The notes below the pieces were generated by a model, which was not told the origin of the DNA, ran no database searches, and saw only the letters and a program-made list of their open reading frames with translations. A stretch of DNA of 15,541 nucleotides from UBA9865 sp035647835 (lineage in GTDB: Bacteria; Bacillota; Dethiobacteria; Dethiobacterales; Dethiobacteraceae), in the NCBI GenBank assembly GCA_035647835.1, contig DASRMS010000110.1, positions 1 to 15,541 of the forward strand, read 5' to 3'. The position numbers and the translations under genes are program-made. Position 1 is the stretch's first letter. Each line of letters opens with the position of its first letter. Of the stretch, positions 6,493 through 15,119 are shown piece by piece.

Positions 6493-8238
6493 TTAACTAC
6501 TTGATTTTATATCTTTATCAACAGTGGCAGTGGCCCGATCCACAATCTCTGCAGGAAAACCTAAATGCTTTAAAATTCGAATGGCATTCCAAGAAGTTGT
6601 TAATCCTTTTTTAAGGAGATAATCAAACTCCAGCCCTTCTTCTCCCACCCGTTCACTAAAGTGATACAAAGAGTAGGTAGCTATACAGGCTTTAGCCACC
6701 TCTAAATCATGCGTAGCAATAACACTTAAGGTGTTCTGTTTCGCTAAATAGCGCAAAACTTCAATGGCGGCTGGAATTCTTTCTAAAGAATGAGTGCCGC
6801 GAAAGATCTCATCAATAATGCATAAGGAAGCAACGTGATCTGCTCTATTGTTAATCATCGCGAGGATCGCTTCCGCTTCACTTAAAAAGTAACTTTTGCC
6901 ACCTGGCAAATAATCATCTTTATTGATGGAAGTGACGATAGAGAAATAACTTGCGCGATAACTTTTGGCAAAACAAGTATAGATTGTTTGCGCAAATAAA
7001 GCATTGACGCCAATAGTACGCAAGAAAGTTGATTTACCAGACATATTGGAACCAGTCAAGATAGAACCCGGTTTTTGAAGCTGTACAGAGTTCGACACCG
7101 GATGCTCGAGTAACGGATGATAAATTTCCTCGGTACTAATAAAACACTGCTCCGTGACTAACTCTGGTTCCACCCACGCTGCCTGTCCAGCACGCAGAGA
7201 AGTAACTGCCAGCAGGGCATCCAGTTCTCCCACCAGCGAATATAGCTGTTGTAAGTGCTCTCTTTTACGTGAAATTATCACCATTGAGGCTTCAAATCTA
7301 CGTAATTCCAACAAAAAGAGATAGTTCACGTAATCGTAGAGACCGAAAGCGTCTAGTAATCTTAAAATGTTATGATGTGTTTTGCGCAGTAACCCTTTAC
7401 ACTGCTGCACTCCAGCTGCTAGCTCTGCAGCATAGTCCGGCAAACTCTCTGCCGTTAACTGTGCCAAGTCACCTGCTGCCAAGATGAAAGAGTTCATATA
7501 ACGAATTGCTGGCAGACTAATCATCATTCTGGCGGATTTCTTATGTGTATATAAGAAGTTTATAGCAAACATCGGAAAAATCCCGTAAAAGACTCCTTTA
7601 AAACCAATGATAAAAGGAGATACCACAGCGACTAATGCCAAGCAGGCCAATACTGTTGGCAGATAACCTAAACTAGCCGGTTGCATCTCTTCATCCCAAA
7701 TTAAATTAGTAACAGTATCAGCATCCTGTCTATTTAACTGCCGCAGCCGGATACGCAGTTTTTTCCGCAGCGGTGAGTTCGTATCAAACAAACGAATCAT
7801 CTCGCCACGCTGCGCCAGCCTCTCGGTATCAAAAAGCGGCCTCTGCAGCATATTGTAAAGAACTTGGGCGCCCGGCGTTGTTAAAGTGCGATCAACTAAA
7901 CTGTAAAGTAAATCAATGTGTAAATCTTCTTTGGTTTGCGGAGAAATGATCGTTTCTGTCTGCGTCTGGACAGGAAATAATGTGGACATTCTCGTTAGAT
8001 CACGAAAATCCCTGTCCCTTTTGCTAGCTTTACCCCACATCGCTGCCAACTCTTCCACGATGGCGGCATAACGCATTTTGCCTAGCAAATACCAAATCAG
8101 AGCACCCCCGGGCAGCAGCAAAACTAGACCATAGTAAAAAACTGTACCCTGCAGATACGCCGCATAGAGTACAGCAAATAAATAGCACGCTAAAACAAAG
8201 GATGTAAAATAAATATACCGACGGTAACGTTTACTCAT
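6493..8238 (-). CDS. Membrane-anchored MutS-like ATPase
   Basis: This 581-residue protein has a MutS-type ATPase at its C-terminus: Walker A GSNMSGKST (396-404, compare GPNMGGKST in MutS), Walker B CIIDEIFRGTH (473-483, compare DEIGRGT) and the histidine of ATHD (H510). The mismatch-recognition domain of MutS is missing. Instead there are two hydrophobic segments at the N-terminus (about 8-29 and 33-52) and two more at about 191-212 and 215-231, so it is predicted to sit in the membrane. The segment at 235-345 resembles the helical lever/core region. Such transmembrane MutS homologues occur in Bacillota and Bacteroidota, but their function is not established; a role in canonical mismatch repair is unlikely. 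The SD (AGGAG) is a rather distant 12 bases from the ATG. It follows a small membrane-protein gene by 33 nt and is followed by a terminator. Confidence 0.9.
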   Translation of the reverse strand: MSKRYRRYIYFTSFVLACYLFAVLYAAYLQGTVFYYGLVLLLPGGALIWYLLGKMRYAAIVEELAAMWGKASKRDRDFRDLTRMSTLFPVQTQTETIISPQTKEDLHIDLLYSLVDRTLTTPGAQVLYNMLQRPLFDTERLAQRGEMIRLFDTNSPLRKKLRIRLRQLNRQDADTVTNLIWDEEMQPASLGYLPTVLACLALVAVVSPFIIGFKGVFYGIFPMFAINFLYTHKKSARMMISLPAIRYMNSFILAAGDLAQLTAESLPDYAAELAAGVQQCKGLLRKTHHNILRLLDAFGLYDYVNYLFLLELRRFEASMVIISRKREHLQQLYSLVGELDALLAVTSLRAGQAAWVEPELVTEQCFISTEEIYHPLLEHPVSNSVQLQKPGSILTGSNMSGKSTFLRTIGVNALFAQTIYTCFAKSYRASYFSIVTSINKDDYLPGGKSYFLSEAEAILAMINNRADHVASLCIIDEIFRGTHSLERIPAAIEVLRYLAKQNTLSVIATHDLEVAKACIATYSLYHFSERVGEEGLEFDYLLKKGLTTSWNAIRILKHLGFPAEIVDRATATVDKDIKSSS

Positions 8239-8271
8239 TTATTTAAAGAACTCCTGTCTTCGATGAATCTT

Positions 8272-8487
8272 TTATTTATTTTGGCTATCTCTAACCTTAA
8301 CCAGGATAAGTCCAAAAGTCCTTGCCGACTCTGCTGTAACCACAGAGAGTATCAATACAAAAAAGAGAACAAAGTTGTTGTCACCAAAAAATTTTACAAT
8401 AGGAAAGGCCAACAGGATACCCCCTATCATAATAAAAAAACTTGTTCTGCCCTGTGGTATTTGCAGAGCTTTCTTTAGTATTTCCAT
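8272..8487 (-). CDS. Small two-helix membrane protein upstream of the MutS-like gene
   Basis: This 71-residue protein of unknown function has two hydrophobic segments (about 16-34 and 40-57), a basic N-terminus (MEILKKALQIPQGR) and a hydrophilic end KVRDSQNK. The ATG at 8487 is chosen because GAGAGGG stands nine bases upstream; a TTG at 8523 in the same frame has no such site. It precedes the membrane-anchored MutS-like gene by 33 nt in the same direction with no terminator between them, so they are likely co-transcribed and might form a membrane complex. That is inference from gene order. I do not recognise a family. Confidence 0.7.
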   Translation of the reverse strand: MEILKKALQIPQGRTSFFIMIGGILLAFPIVKFFGDNNFVLFFVLILSVVTAESARTFGLILVKVRDSQNK

Positions 8488-8553
8488 TTTAACCAACCCT
8501 CTCATCAGATAGTAAAACAGCAAATTTGCAATACTAATGACAATATTAAGTCA

Positions 8554-8582
8554 ATTGTACCACAAATAACTGCAATTGTCCC
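8554..8582 (-). promoter_or_regulatory. Candidate sigma-A promoter for the MutS-like unit
   Basis: On the minus strand, GGGACA (8582-8577; four of six with TTGACA) and TACAAT (8559-8554; five of six with TATAAT) are 17 bases apart. This would start transcription near 8546, about 60 nt before the ATG at 8487. It lies just after the ywbE-type stop codon, where a new unit would be expected to begin. Support is by pattern only. Confidence 0.4.
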
Positions 8583-8589
8583 ACCCTCA

Positions 8590-8781
8590 TCACTCTATTT
8601 CTTTTACCCGTCCCACAATACCGCCTTCCAGCATTACTTTAATGCCATGGGGATGTGTGGCCGAATTAGTCAAAATCCGTTCAACGACGCCAGCTGTAAG
8701 TTTTCCACTACGCTGATCCTGCTTTTGCACGACCTTAACTGCCGCACCAATTTTAATATTACTTCTTTTTGTACCGTCCAT
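8590..8781 (-). CDS. ywbE: YwbE family protein (DUF2196)
   Basis: This 63-residue small basic protein matches the B. subtilis YwbE family along its whole length: an opening RSNIKIGAAVKVVQKQDQ, then GKLTAGVVERILTNS, then the family hallmark HPHGIKVMLEGG, and the closing GRVKEI. It is a compact beta-barrel-like fold with a KOW-like arrangement; its biological role is not established. The ATG at 8781 follows GGAGG by seven bases. It begins 22 nt after the HIT-MazG fusion gene in the same direction, so the two are probably one transcript. A candidate promoter for the next unit starts right after its stop. Confidence 0.93.
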   Translation of the reverse strand: MDGTKRSNIKIGAAVKVVQKQDQRSGKLTAGVVERILTNSATHPHGIKVMLEGGIVGRVKEIE

Positions 8782-8803
8782 TGTTAATCCTCCACTTCAC
8801 AGC

Positions 8804-9505
8804 TTATTCTTCTACCCGCTCCAAAATGATACGCTTACTAAAAGCACCACGTGCCGCAGCTTTGTTGTCAGCCAGTTTAACTACTTCCGCCCAGTTAACA
8901 CCCAAATTAGCAGCAATGCCTTTCAGCACTTCCAAGATATCTGCCAATTCCTCGACCTCCGCCGCAGCAGAAAACTCCCGTACTTCCTCCCACAACTTCT
9001 CACGCAGCGCCAGCGTATACTCTTCACCCTCGGCAATATGGCAAACTGCCACCTTACCCTCCTGCTCAATAATTTCCGGTATTCTATCCCGCACTAACTT
9101 ATGATAGACATGCTCTTCCCTCTCCTCTTCTAAAGGGTAGGGCACCACATTCTTCTTCACTTTTCTAATACCGCCACGCGGATTCTTTACATCACCAACA
9201 AAGCGTGGAATCACATGGACATGAAAATGAAAAACAGACTGCCCAGCCGCCTCTCCTACATTAGCACCCACATTATAGCCATCCGGGTGATACTGCTCTT
9301 CCAGCAGATCTTTTACCTTAAAAATTAACTCATTAACAGCAGCCAGCTCTGCCGGAGTAACCTCAAAATAGGTGGCCACATGGCGCTTGGGCACCACCAG
9401 TGTATGTCCTTCATTAACAGGAAAATTATCATAAAAGGCCTTAGCCAAATCATTCTCGCAAATAATAGCCTTTTCAGCGATCTGACAAAAGATACAACGT
9501 TCCAT
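8804..9505 (-). CDS. HIT-family hydrolase fused to a MazG-like NTP pyrophosphohydrolase domain
   Basis: This 233-residue protein contains two enzymes. Residues 1-110 are a HIT domain (histidine-triad nucleotide hydrolase/transferase): CIFC at 4-7, NEGHTLVVPKRH at 31-42, and the triad HFHVHV with H93, H95 and H97. Residues 135-233 form an all-alpha NTP pyrophosphatase of the MazG superfamily (predicted house-cleaning type, similar to COG4997 and phosphoribosyl-ATP pyrophosphohydrolase): YHKLVRDRIPEII, then the metal-binding EEVRE (173-177) and EELADILE (185-192), ending AFSKRIILE. The expected activities are cleavage of nucleoside phosphoramidates or dinucleotides by the first domain and of abnormal NTPs to NMP plus diphosphate by the second. 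All catalytic residues seem intact. It follows jetD by about 86 nt with no terminator seen and precedes ywbE by 22 nt. Both domain calls are firm; the substrates and any link to Wadjet are inferred. Confidence 0.9.
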   Translation of the reverse strand: MERCIFCQIAEKAIICENDLAKAFYDNFPVNEGHTLVVPKRHVATYFEVTPAELAAVNELIFKVKDLLEEQYHPDGYNVGANVGEAAGQSVFHFHVHVIPRFVGDVKNPRGGIRKVKKNVVPYPLEEEREEHVYHKLVRDRIPEIIEQEGKVAVCHIAEGEEYTLALREKLWEEVREFSAAAEVEELADILEVLKGIAANLGVNWAEVVKLADNKAAARGAFSKRIILERVEE

Positions 9506-9591
9506 GCAGCTCTTCCTTTCTCACCATCTTTCATAGTTTGCCATATAGGTCGATAAAATATCTTAAACTAAAACATGTCTACCGGTGCTAA

Positions 9592-10923
9592 TTAAACGTT
9601 ATCTATCCTCTTGTCTAATACTGCTGTAATATCTGCTACTAATAGTGGCACCAGCTGCTCTTGGTAACCAGCCTTTTGTAATGATAAGATGCTATCCTTT
9701 ACAGCGGTTAAAGATGAACTCGCAATGTTTTTTAGTTTATTAAGCCTTGCCTGAGACAAAGACACTTGCGAAAGGCAAGCTTCATAATTTTCGACCGTAT
9801 AATGCCACAGTTTGACATGGTGCGGGTGCCGCTTGAGGAGCCGCTCTGCCATTTGCAGACCTTCAGGATCAAAGTCACCTGAATAATACAAAACGGCGCC
9901 GCTTTGCACCAATTTATCGATCAGCAGCAGCGCAGCCAGCCTAAATTGACCATGGGTGCAGATAAGTGGCGGCGCTGCTTTATCTTGCAAATGGTCGAGT
10001 AGCTCTGAAAATACACCCGAGTTTTCTACAATAAATACCGTCTTAAGCTGATGTGCAGGAATAAAGGCAGCAATTTTTACTAGCTCTCGTAGGGGCAGAT
10101 TGATAACGGCTTTATCCTGCAGAGCTGCCTGCCACATAGTAATTAATTGTCCGTCCTCTTTTAGGCCCAGCAAGCCAGTACAGCTGACAAAATTCAGCAG
10201 GTCATCCCGAATAATTTTAAATTCCCCTAAAATTTCCGTAATCTCTTCCGCAGAAGGTGTAGAAATTAGGCGGTAGCTGGCGTCTTGATGCGCGCGAATA
10301 ATCTGTAGGGCTAAAACAAATAGACGACCTGTTTCTGTATTTAAATCTAAACCATGGGGGTCCTTCGTTACCCGACTGGCAAAACCGGGTAGTCGTTCAT
10401 AAGTTGTCGGCAGCATTTTTACAGCTGACAAAACACAATTAAGCCGCTTTTTCAATAGAGTTGGCCGAGTGTCATACAACTGATGAAGGCCCCTTGTACC
10501 AGTCCCTTTATTGAGAATGTGCTCAAGTATCAACTGCTGTAGTTCATCGGGATAAGCTTGCTGCAATTCAAGAAAAAAATGTTCCTTCCGTTGCCGATAG
10601 AGTTCTTGTTCCTCTGAACGCGTTAGTAATATCTCCCCTATATAGGCCTGAAGCAAATCTTTTAGCTGCAGGCCGGCGAACTTTGTTTTGTCCAGCGCAA
10701 TTTGAAAATCAGTCAGGGAAATGGTGGCGGAGTTCTGCCGACTGTAATCCTTACCCATGAAGCCGGACAAGGCTTCTTTTTCTTCTTTTGTCATCCTTAC
10801 CAGTTTAACCGTGCCGCCAATACGGCCTAAACGCCGGTAAGTTCGGATAAAGCCACGCAAAAGCCGGGCAAAGCCTTTTTCTGTCTGAAAAAAAGCTGCC
10901 GCTTCAGTAATCAGTTTATTCAT
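9592..10923 (-). CDS. jetD: Wadjet type II nuclease subunit JetD (DUF2399, TIGR02679 family)
   Basis: JetD is the DNA-cleaving subunit of Wadjet: after the SMC complex has extruded a small circular DNA, JetD cuts it. The product has 443 residues from ATG 10923 (AAAGG nine bases upstream; a GTG at 10932 is the alternative). The N-terminal region has the family pattern around EKGFARLLRGF and LGRIGGTVKL. A middle motif DPHGLDLNTETGRLF (about 188-202) is typical of TIGR02679. The C-terminal Toprim-like fold shows VFIVENSGVF with the catalytic glutamate at about residue 300, and YYSGDFDPEG with the metal-binding D350 and D352. These residues are those expected of an active enzyme. The gene starts 26 nt after jetC in the same direction, as in type II systems. 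No terminator is visible between its stop and the next gene. Confidence 0.9.
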   Translation of the reverse strand: MNKLITEAAAFFQTEKGFARLLRGFIRTYRRLGRIGGTVKLVRMTKEEKEALSGFMGKDYSRQNSATISLTDFQIALDKTKFAGLQLKDLLQAYIGEILLTRSEEQELYRQRKEHFFLELQQAYPDELQQLILEHILNKGTGTRGLHQLYDTRPTLLKKRLNCVLSAVKMLPTTYERLPGFASRVTKDPHGLDLNTETGRLFVLALQIIRAHQDASYRLISTPSAEEITEILGEFKIIRDDLLNFVSCTGLLGLKEDGQLITMWQAALQDKAVINLPLRELVKIAAFIPAHQLKTVFIVENSGVFSELLDHLQDKAAPPLICTHGQFRLAALLLIDKLVQSGAVLYYSGDFDPEGLQMAERLLKRHPHHVKLWHYTVENYEACLSQVSLSQARLNKLKNIASSSLTAVKDSILSLQKAGYQEQLVPLLVADITAVLDKRIDNV

Positions 10924-10949
10924 TTCCCTCACCCTTTATAAGTCAAAAG

Positions 10950-13900
10950 CTACCCTGCATATTGCTCCTCAGCAGCCCGTTCCCTTTCACTGGGCAGTAC
11001 TTCCTGCGGCCTCAGCATCCGCCGCACCTGACCATTCCAATAATAACGAATCACTGAAACATAGGGAGCATTTTGCGGGCGAATTAACTCATGAATGGAA
11101 AGTGCAGGAACTGTATCATAATCCCCCCACAGGGCTTGTGAGTTCATAATGTAATTAAAGTTAAGTTTCTCTACCAAGTCAAACATGTCACGGATGTTTC
11201 GTTCATCGACGCCGGCAAATGCCTCATCCAGAGATATTATAAATGGGGCATCATCACGCGCCTCAAGGTAGCGCGAGTACGCCGCTGAGAAAAGAGGAAT
11301 GTACATTGCCATGGCCTTTTCACCACCACTGAAAGTAAAGAAGACATGATTGGTCAGTTCCTTTTTCGCCTCGCCTTCCTTGCGATAGTAAAGAGTAAAG
11401 GAAAACCAGCGACGATAATCCAGCATTTCCTTAATGACCTGATGCAGCGTTTCGCCATACCCTTTTTCCACCATCGATTCTTTGGCTCGTTCGATTTGCG
11501 AGCGGAAATGCCTGGTTACCTTATCCAAATCATTTTCACTGAGCAGATGGGAGTCCCGCCGCAGGATCTCTACTAAGTCCTGTGTGTCCAGCTCATCTTC
11601 TGATTCTGCCGTTCTTGGCTTCCATTTTAAGGAGAAGGTTAAGCCGCTGGATGTATCCCGATCGGCCATTAACTTGTCAATTTGCTTCACCCATTTTTCC
11701 GCTCGGTAAATCCGGGAACGAATCAGACGCCCGACACTATGGACAATAATATCCTCATAAAGCTGTCTGTCCTTCTCACTTAAGATGATCTGCTGCAGCT
11801 CGATATCCTTATCCATCTCTTTTTGCACAAAATAGGGGCTTACTCTTTTTCCACCGTATTCCAGCATCAGCTGTATTCTGCGGGAGACACGAGCCAACTG
11901 CTCTACTTTTATACCTATATGGTCATCCGCTGAGGTAACAAGAAAATGTTCTGACGGAATTTCCAACTCTAAAATAGCATCAAGATTTGGCCTGTATTCC
12001 ACTAAAACACCTTGTTCCTGGTAAAAAGACTGATTTAAGCTTTCCGTCACTTTCTCCCGCTCAGATTCTGCCAAGAGATGACCTATTTTTTGCTTAATTT
12101 TTATCGCTAGCTTCAACGCGTCATTATCCTGCAGCGTCAAAAATTCTTCTTCCGGAGTAAGCTGTAAATGGTATTCGGCTAAGAAAACTTTTTCCCATTG
12201 TGCTGCCAGCGCTGCTGCGGCTTGGTACTCTAGCTCTTTTTGCCCAATTTCTTCTGTCAGCCTGACAACAGCATTACCTACATCACGTTCTTTTTTTGTC
12301 AACTCCACTCTCTCATCAGGAATTGTCCGCAAGCGTTTTTCTATGCTTTCGATTTCCTGCCGGATCTCCTGCGCGCCGAGCTCCTCAAGCTTTTTAAAAA
12401 CCTCATTTAGCTGCCTGTTTTCAATAATCAACTGATCGCTAAGGACATTAAGCTCACCTTTAAGCCCGTCCACATCCTCTTCCACGTCCTGCAAATTTGT
12501 GCCAATTTGTGCTAGTCGCCTGAGACCGGAAAAGAACTTCTGGTAGGTGATCTCTAGCTTCTGCAGGCAAGTCATATATTCTTTCATACAGCCCACTGCA
12601 CTCAGATAAATTTCAACATTCGTATCCAGCGGCATCCCCGCTGCTTTGCTGCGCACTATTTCTCTGATTCTCTGCAGCTTATCAATGATAATCCTCAGTT
12701 TTTCGTTAACCCGCTCTACCTCTTTGCGCTGGGCGTTTACTTGTATTTTTAGTTCTTTGAAATTCGTATAGGCCTCAGCAACATCGGTGTCCCGGGGAAA
12801 CGATTCATATTCTTCTACCAACTTCTGCCTGCGGTTTTCTAGTTGCTCCTGTTTTTCATGTAAGGCCTGCAGTTCTGTCATTACCTCGGCCAAATTTTCC
12901 GTTAGCCTGGCAATAACTTGTTTCCGATGGTTCACACGAGCCTCTTTGCCGATGAAAACCGCCTGTTTTTCCCTCGGAGCATGACCTGCAAGCAAAGACA
13001 GCCGATATCTGCCCTCTGCGTTGACTATCGGTACGGATACATCTTGTTGATTTTCACCGATCAGTATACTTCTTAAAACGTTATCAATATCTCCCGCCGT
13101 CAGGCCCTGAGGCTCCTGTGGTGGTGTAGGATAGAGATATTCAGCCAGTGTATGAGCAAGAATATGGGGATCAGGTTTAATGATGCGGTTGCTGTTGATA
13201 GCTGCTTGTGCGTATTTTTCCGGTACGATTAGCGCATCTAACAAGCCCATTTGCGTGATTGCACTTTCCAGCCGCTCCCGCACATCTGCGGGCACTTCCG
13301 GCCTAAATTCCACCGCAGCAAAAAACGGCAGATAGGGTATACCGGCCTTCTCCAGCTCACACCGCGCCTCTACGGTATCCGGATGTCTTGCGGGCTCCGG
13401 CTCTTTCATTTCTTTCCATTCTTTAATTTTTTGCTCAAGCTCTAGCTTTTCTTTTTGCTTCTCTTTACTTTGGTGTGTAAGCGCTACCAAGGCAGATTCA
13501 AGCTTGCTCGCACAGCGCTGTCTGGCCTGAAACAAGGGACTGCGGGCTGCTTCATAACTATAGTCTTCATAAAGATGATTGCAGGCGCTTATTAGCTGCT
13601 GCACTTCCTCAGCGGTTAAACGAACCTCCTCACTTGCCGTTAACCATTGGTGTATCGCGGTCAGCAGCTTTTCCTTTTCTTCCTCAAAAAGGCTGTACCA
13701 CTTTTTTTCTTCCAGTCGGCGCTGGTCTAATTCCCTGCGCGCTTCTGACAGCTCAAAATCCGTTTCCCGATGCTTTTCTTTTACTCTGGCCTCTTCCTGC
13801 AGTACCGCTAAAACATGCTCAAGTTTGTGCAGATACTCAGCGGCATCACGTCGCCACAGGCCAAAGTGAAATTCTTCTGCCTGGACATATTGTTCTTCAA

Positions 13901-15119
13901 ACTCTGCTGCTGCCAGTGTATGCCCGTCAAATTTGCACTCTTCGGCCGCCAGCGACATCTCGGACAAAAGATCTTTCAGCTCCTTCTGCAGAGAATAATT
14001 TTTTTCTTCTTCCAGATTTATTTCATCCTGCAGGAAGCGTTCTTTTTCTTGCTTTTGCCTAAGCAGCGCACTTTTCTGAGCTTCTTGCTCTTTAAGGCCA
14101 GCAATCCGTTTTTCTAGATGGTTTTTTTCCTCTTCCATATTAAAAACATCATGTTTTTTCAGCGCCCTGTATTCCTCAGCCAGGGCATCTTGTTCCCGCC
14201 GCAGATCAGTTAAGTGCAGGCTATATTGCTGCTGCTTGTGCTTACCAACATCTCTTGCTGCTTTGACAAAACCTGCTGATTTTTCTGCCAGGACAAAGCG
14301 ATTATAGCGGTCATAATGACGGCACAGTCTTTTTAGGGACTGCCTGTCTCGCTGCAGCTGCTCCATCTGCTGTTTGGTCTGATCCATATTTTCAATTGTT
14401 TCAGACAGGGGCCGCAAGTCCTCATCCGATAAGGCTGGCAGCGATTCATTTAAAATTTCGTAAATAACCGTTGGTTTAAAATCTTTGGACAGCTTGGGGC
14501 TGCGCAGTTGTATCAAAAGCTTAATTAGTTCCTCATAGGCCTCAACTGATTCAAAACCAAAGATATGTTTATTGACCAACTCCATATATTCCTTTTGTCC
14601 CCGCACTACGCGGCCACCCTGCCCCAGCCGATTCTCCAACTCCAGCCGGCTGAGCGGCACTTTTACCTTTTTGCCGTCTTCGCCGCTGTATTCTGTATTG
14701 TAAAGAGCCAGATCGTGACCGACCCTACGGTTATCCTGAATAATAAAGCCCCAGAAATCCATGCTGCTGTAACGTTTTGCCCGCAGGCCGATGCCCGTCG
14801 TGATATACTGGTTCAACCCCTGCCGTTTATATTCCAGATAGAGGTAGCCCGTCCGCTCATCCCGGTCAACCAGTTCTTTTTCGCCTAATAAATAGTCTTC
14901 CATTTTCCTTGACCGGGAACCAAAGGGATCTAAACGGTCAGGACTTTTGCGACCATCTAACAGGATGGGGATCAGGCTCTGCATCGTCACAGATTTCCCG
15001 GAACCATTGTCGCCCCGCAGCAGCAGCTTGCCGTCGGAGAAGTAAAACTCTTCTTCATCATAGTACCAGAAGTTTAGTAAGCCGGCTCGATTAATAGTCC
15101 ATTTCTTGTCCTTGCTCAT
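10950..15119 (-). CDS. jetC: Wadjet type II SMC-like ATPase JetC (TIGR02680 family)
   Basis: JetC is the large SMC/MukB-like motor of Wadjet: it dimerises, is bridged by JetA/JetB and extrudes DNA loops with ATP. The 1389 residues begin with KWTINRAGLLNFWYYDEEEF and Walker A GDNGSGKS (36-43). Long charged heptad-like stretches (about 225-580 and 730-1010) form two coiled-coil arms around a globular part at about 585-715, the likely hinge. The C-terminal head carries signature FSGGEKAMAM (S1264-E1267) and Walker B FIISLDEAFAGVD (D1298, E1299). The size and head motifs fit TIGR02680 rather than SbcC, RecN or true MukB. The ATG overlaps the jetB stop by 4 nt, so translation is coupled. All ATPase motifs are intact, so it looks functional. 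A + strand open frame in this stretch is only a shadow. Confidence 0.94.
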   Translation of the reverse strand: MSKDKKWTINRAGLLNFWYYDEEEFYFSDGKLLLRGDNGSGKSVTMQSLIPILLDGRKSPDRLDPFGSRSRKMEDYLLGEKELVDRDERTGYLYLEYKRQGLNQYITTGIGLRAKRYSSMDFWGFIIQDNRRVGHDLALYNTEYSGEDGKKVKVPLSRLELENRLGQGGRVVRGQKEYMELVNKHIFGFESVEAYEELIKLLIQLRSPKLSKDFKPTVIYEILNESLPALSDEDLRPLSETIENMDQTKQQMEQLQRDRQSLKRLCRHYDRYNRFVLAEKSAGFVKAARDVGKHKQQQYSLHLTDLRREQDALAEEYRALKKHDVFNMEEEKNHLEKRIAGLKEQEAQKSALLRQKQEKERFLQDEINLEEEKNYSLQKELKDLLSEMSLAAEECKFDGHTLAAAEFEEQYVQAEEFHFGLWRRDAAEYLHKLEHVLAVLQEEARVKEKHRETDFELSEARRELDQRRLEEKKWYSLFEEEKEKLLTAIHQWLTASEEVRLTAEEVQQLISACNHLYEDYSYEAARSPLFQARQRCASKLESALVALTHQSKEKQKEKLELEQKIKEWKEMKEPEPARHPDTVEARCELEKAGIPYLPFFAAVEFRPEVPADVRERLESAITQMGLLDALIVPEKYAQAAINSNRIIKPDPHILAHTLAEYLYPTPPQEPQGLTAGDIDNVLRSILIGENQQDVSVPIVNAEGRYRLSLLAGHAPREKQAVFIGKEARVNHRKQVIARLTENLAEVMTELQALHEKQEQLENRRQKLVEEYESFPRDTDVAEAYTNFKELKIQVNAQRKEVERVNEKLRIIIDKLQRIREIVRSKAAGMPLDTNVEIYLSAVGCMKEYMTCLQKLEITYQKFFSGLRRLAQIGTNLQDVEEDVDGLKGELNVLSDQLIIENRQLNEVFKKLEELGAQEIRQEIESIEKRLRTIPDERVELTKKERDVGNAVVRLTEEIGQKELEYQAAAALAAQWEKVFLAEYHLQLTPEEEFLTLQDNDALKLAIKIKQKIGHLLAESEREKVTESLNQSFYQEQGVLVEYRPNLDAILELEIPSEHFLVTSADDHIGIKVEQLARVSRRIQLMLEYGGKRVSPYFVQKEMDKDIELQQIILSEKDRQLYEDIIVHSVGRLIRSRIYRAEKWVKQIDKLMADRDTSSGLTFSLKWKPRTAESEDELDTQDLVEILRRDSHLLSENDLDKVTRHFRSQIERAKESMVEKGYGETLHQVIKEMLDYRRWFSFTLYYRKEGEAKKELTNHVFFTFSGGEKAMAMYIPLFSAAYSRYLEARDDAPFIISLDEAFAGVDERNIRDMFDLVEKLNFNYIMNSQALWGDYDTVPALSIHELIRPQNAPYVSVIRYYWNGQVRRMLRPQEVLPSERERAAEEQYAG

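Noticed and set aside
8548..8580. Repeated CAATTG motifs as a terminator after ywbE
   Set aside because: The 6-bp palindromes could pair across a loop, but the stem is short and no T-run follows on the minus strand; the stretch fits a promoter better.
9506..9591. Possible promoter for the HIT-MazG gene (TAGACA followed by A/T-rich sequence, minus strand)
   Set aside because: The -35 candidate is good, but no -10 element at 16-18 nt spacing matches well; read-through from jetD is equally possible.
13579..14117. Plus-strand open frames of 96-142 codons opposite jetC
   Set aside because: They are antisense to a well-supported coiled-coil coding region, have unlikely compositions (Ser- or Phe-rich) and show no domain or good ribosome-binding site.
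10950..15119. JetC as SbcC, RecN or chromosomal MukB
   Set aside because: The size, head motifs and flanking JetB- and JetD-type genes fit the TIGR02680 family of type II Wadjet instead.
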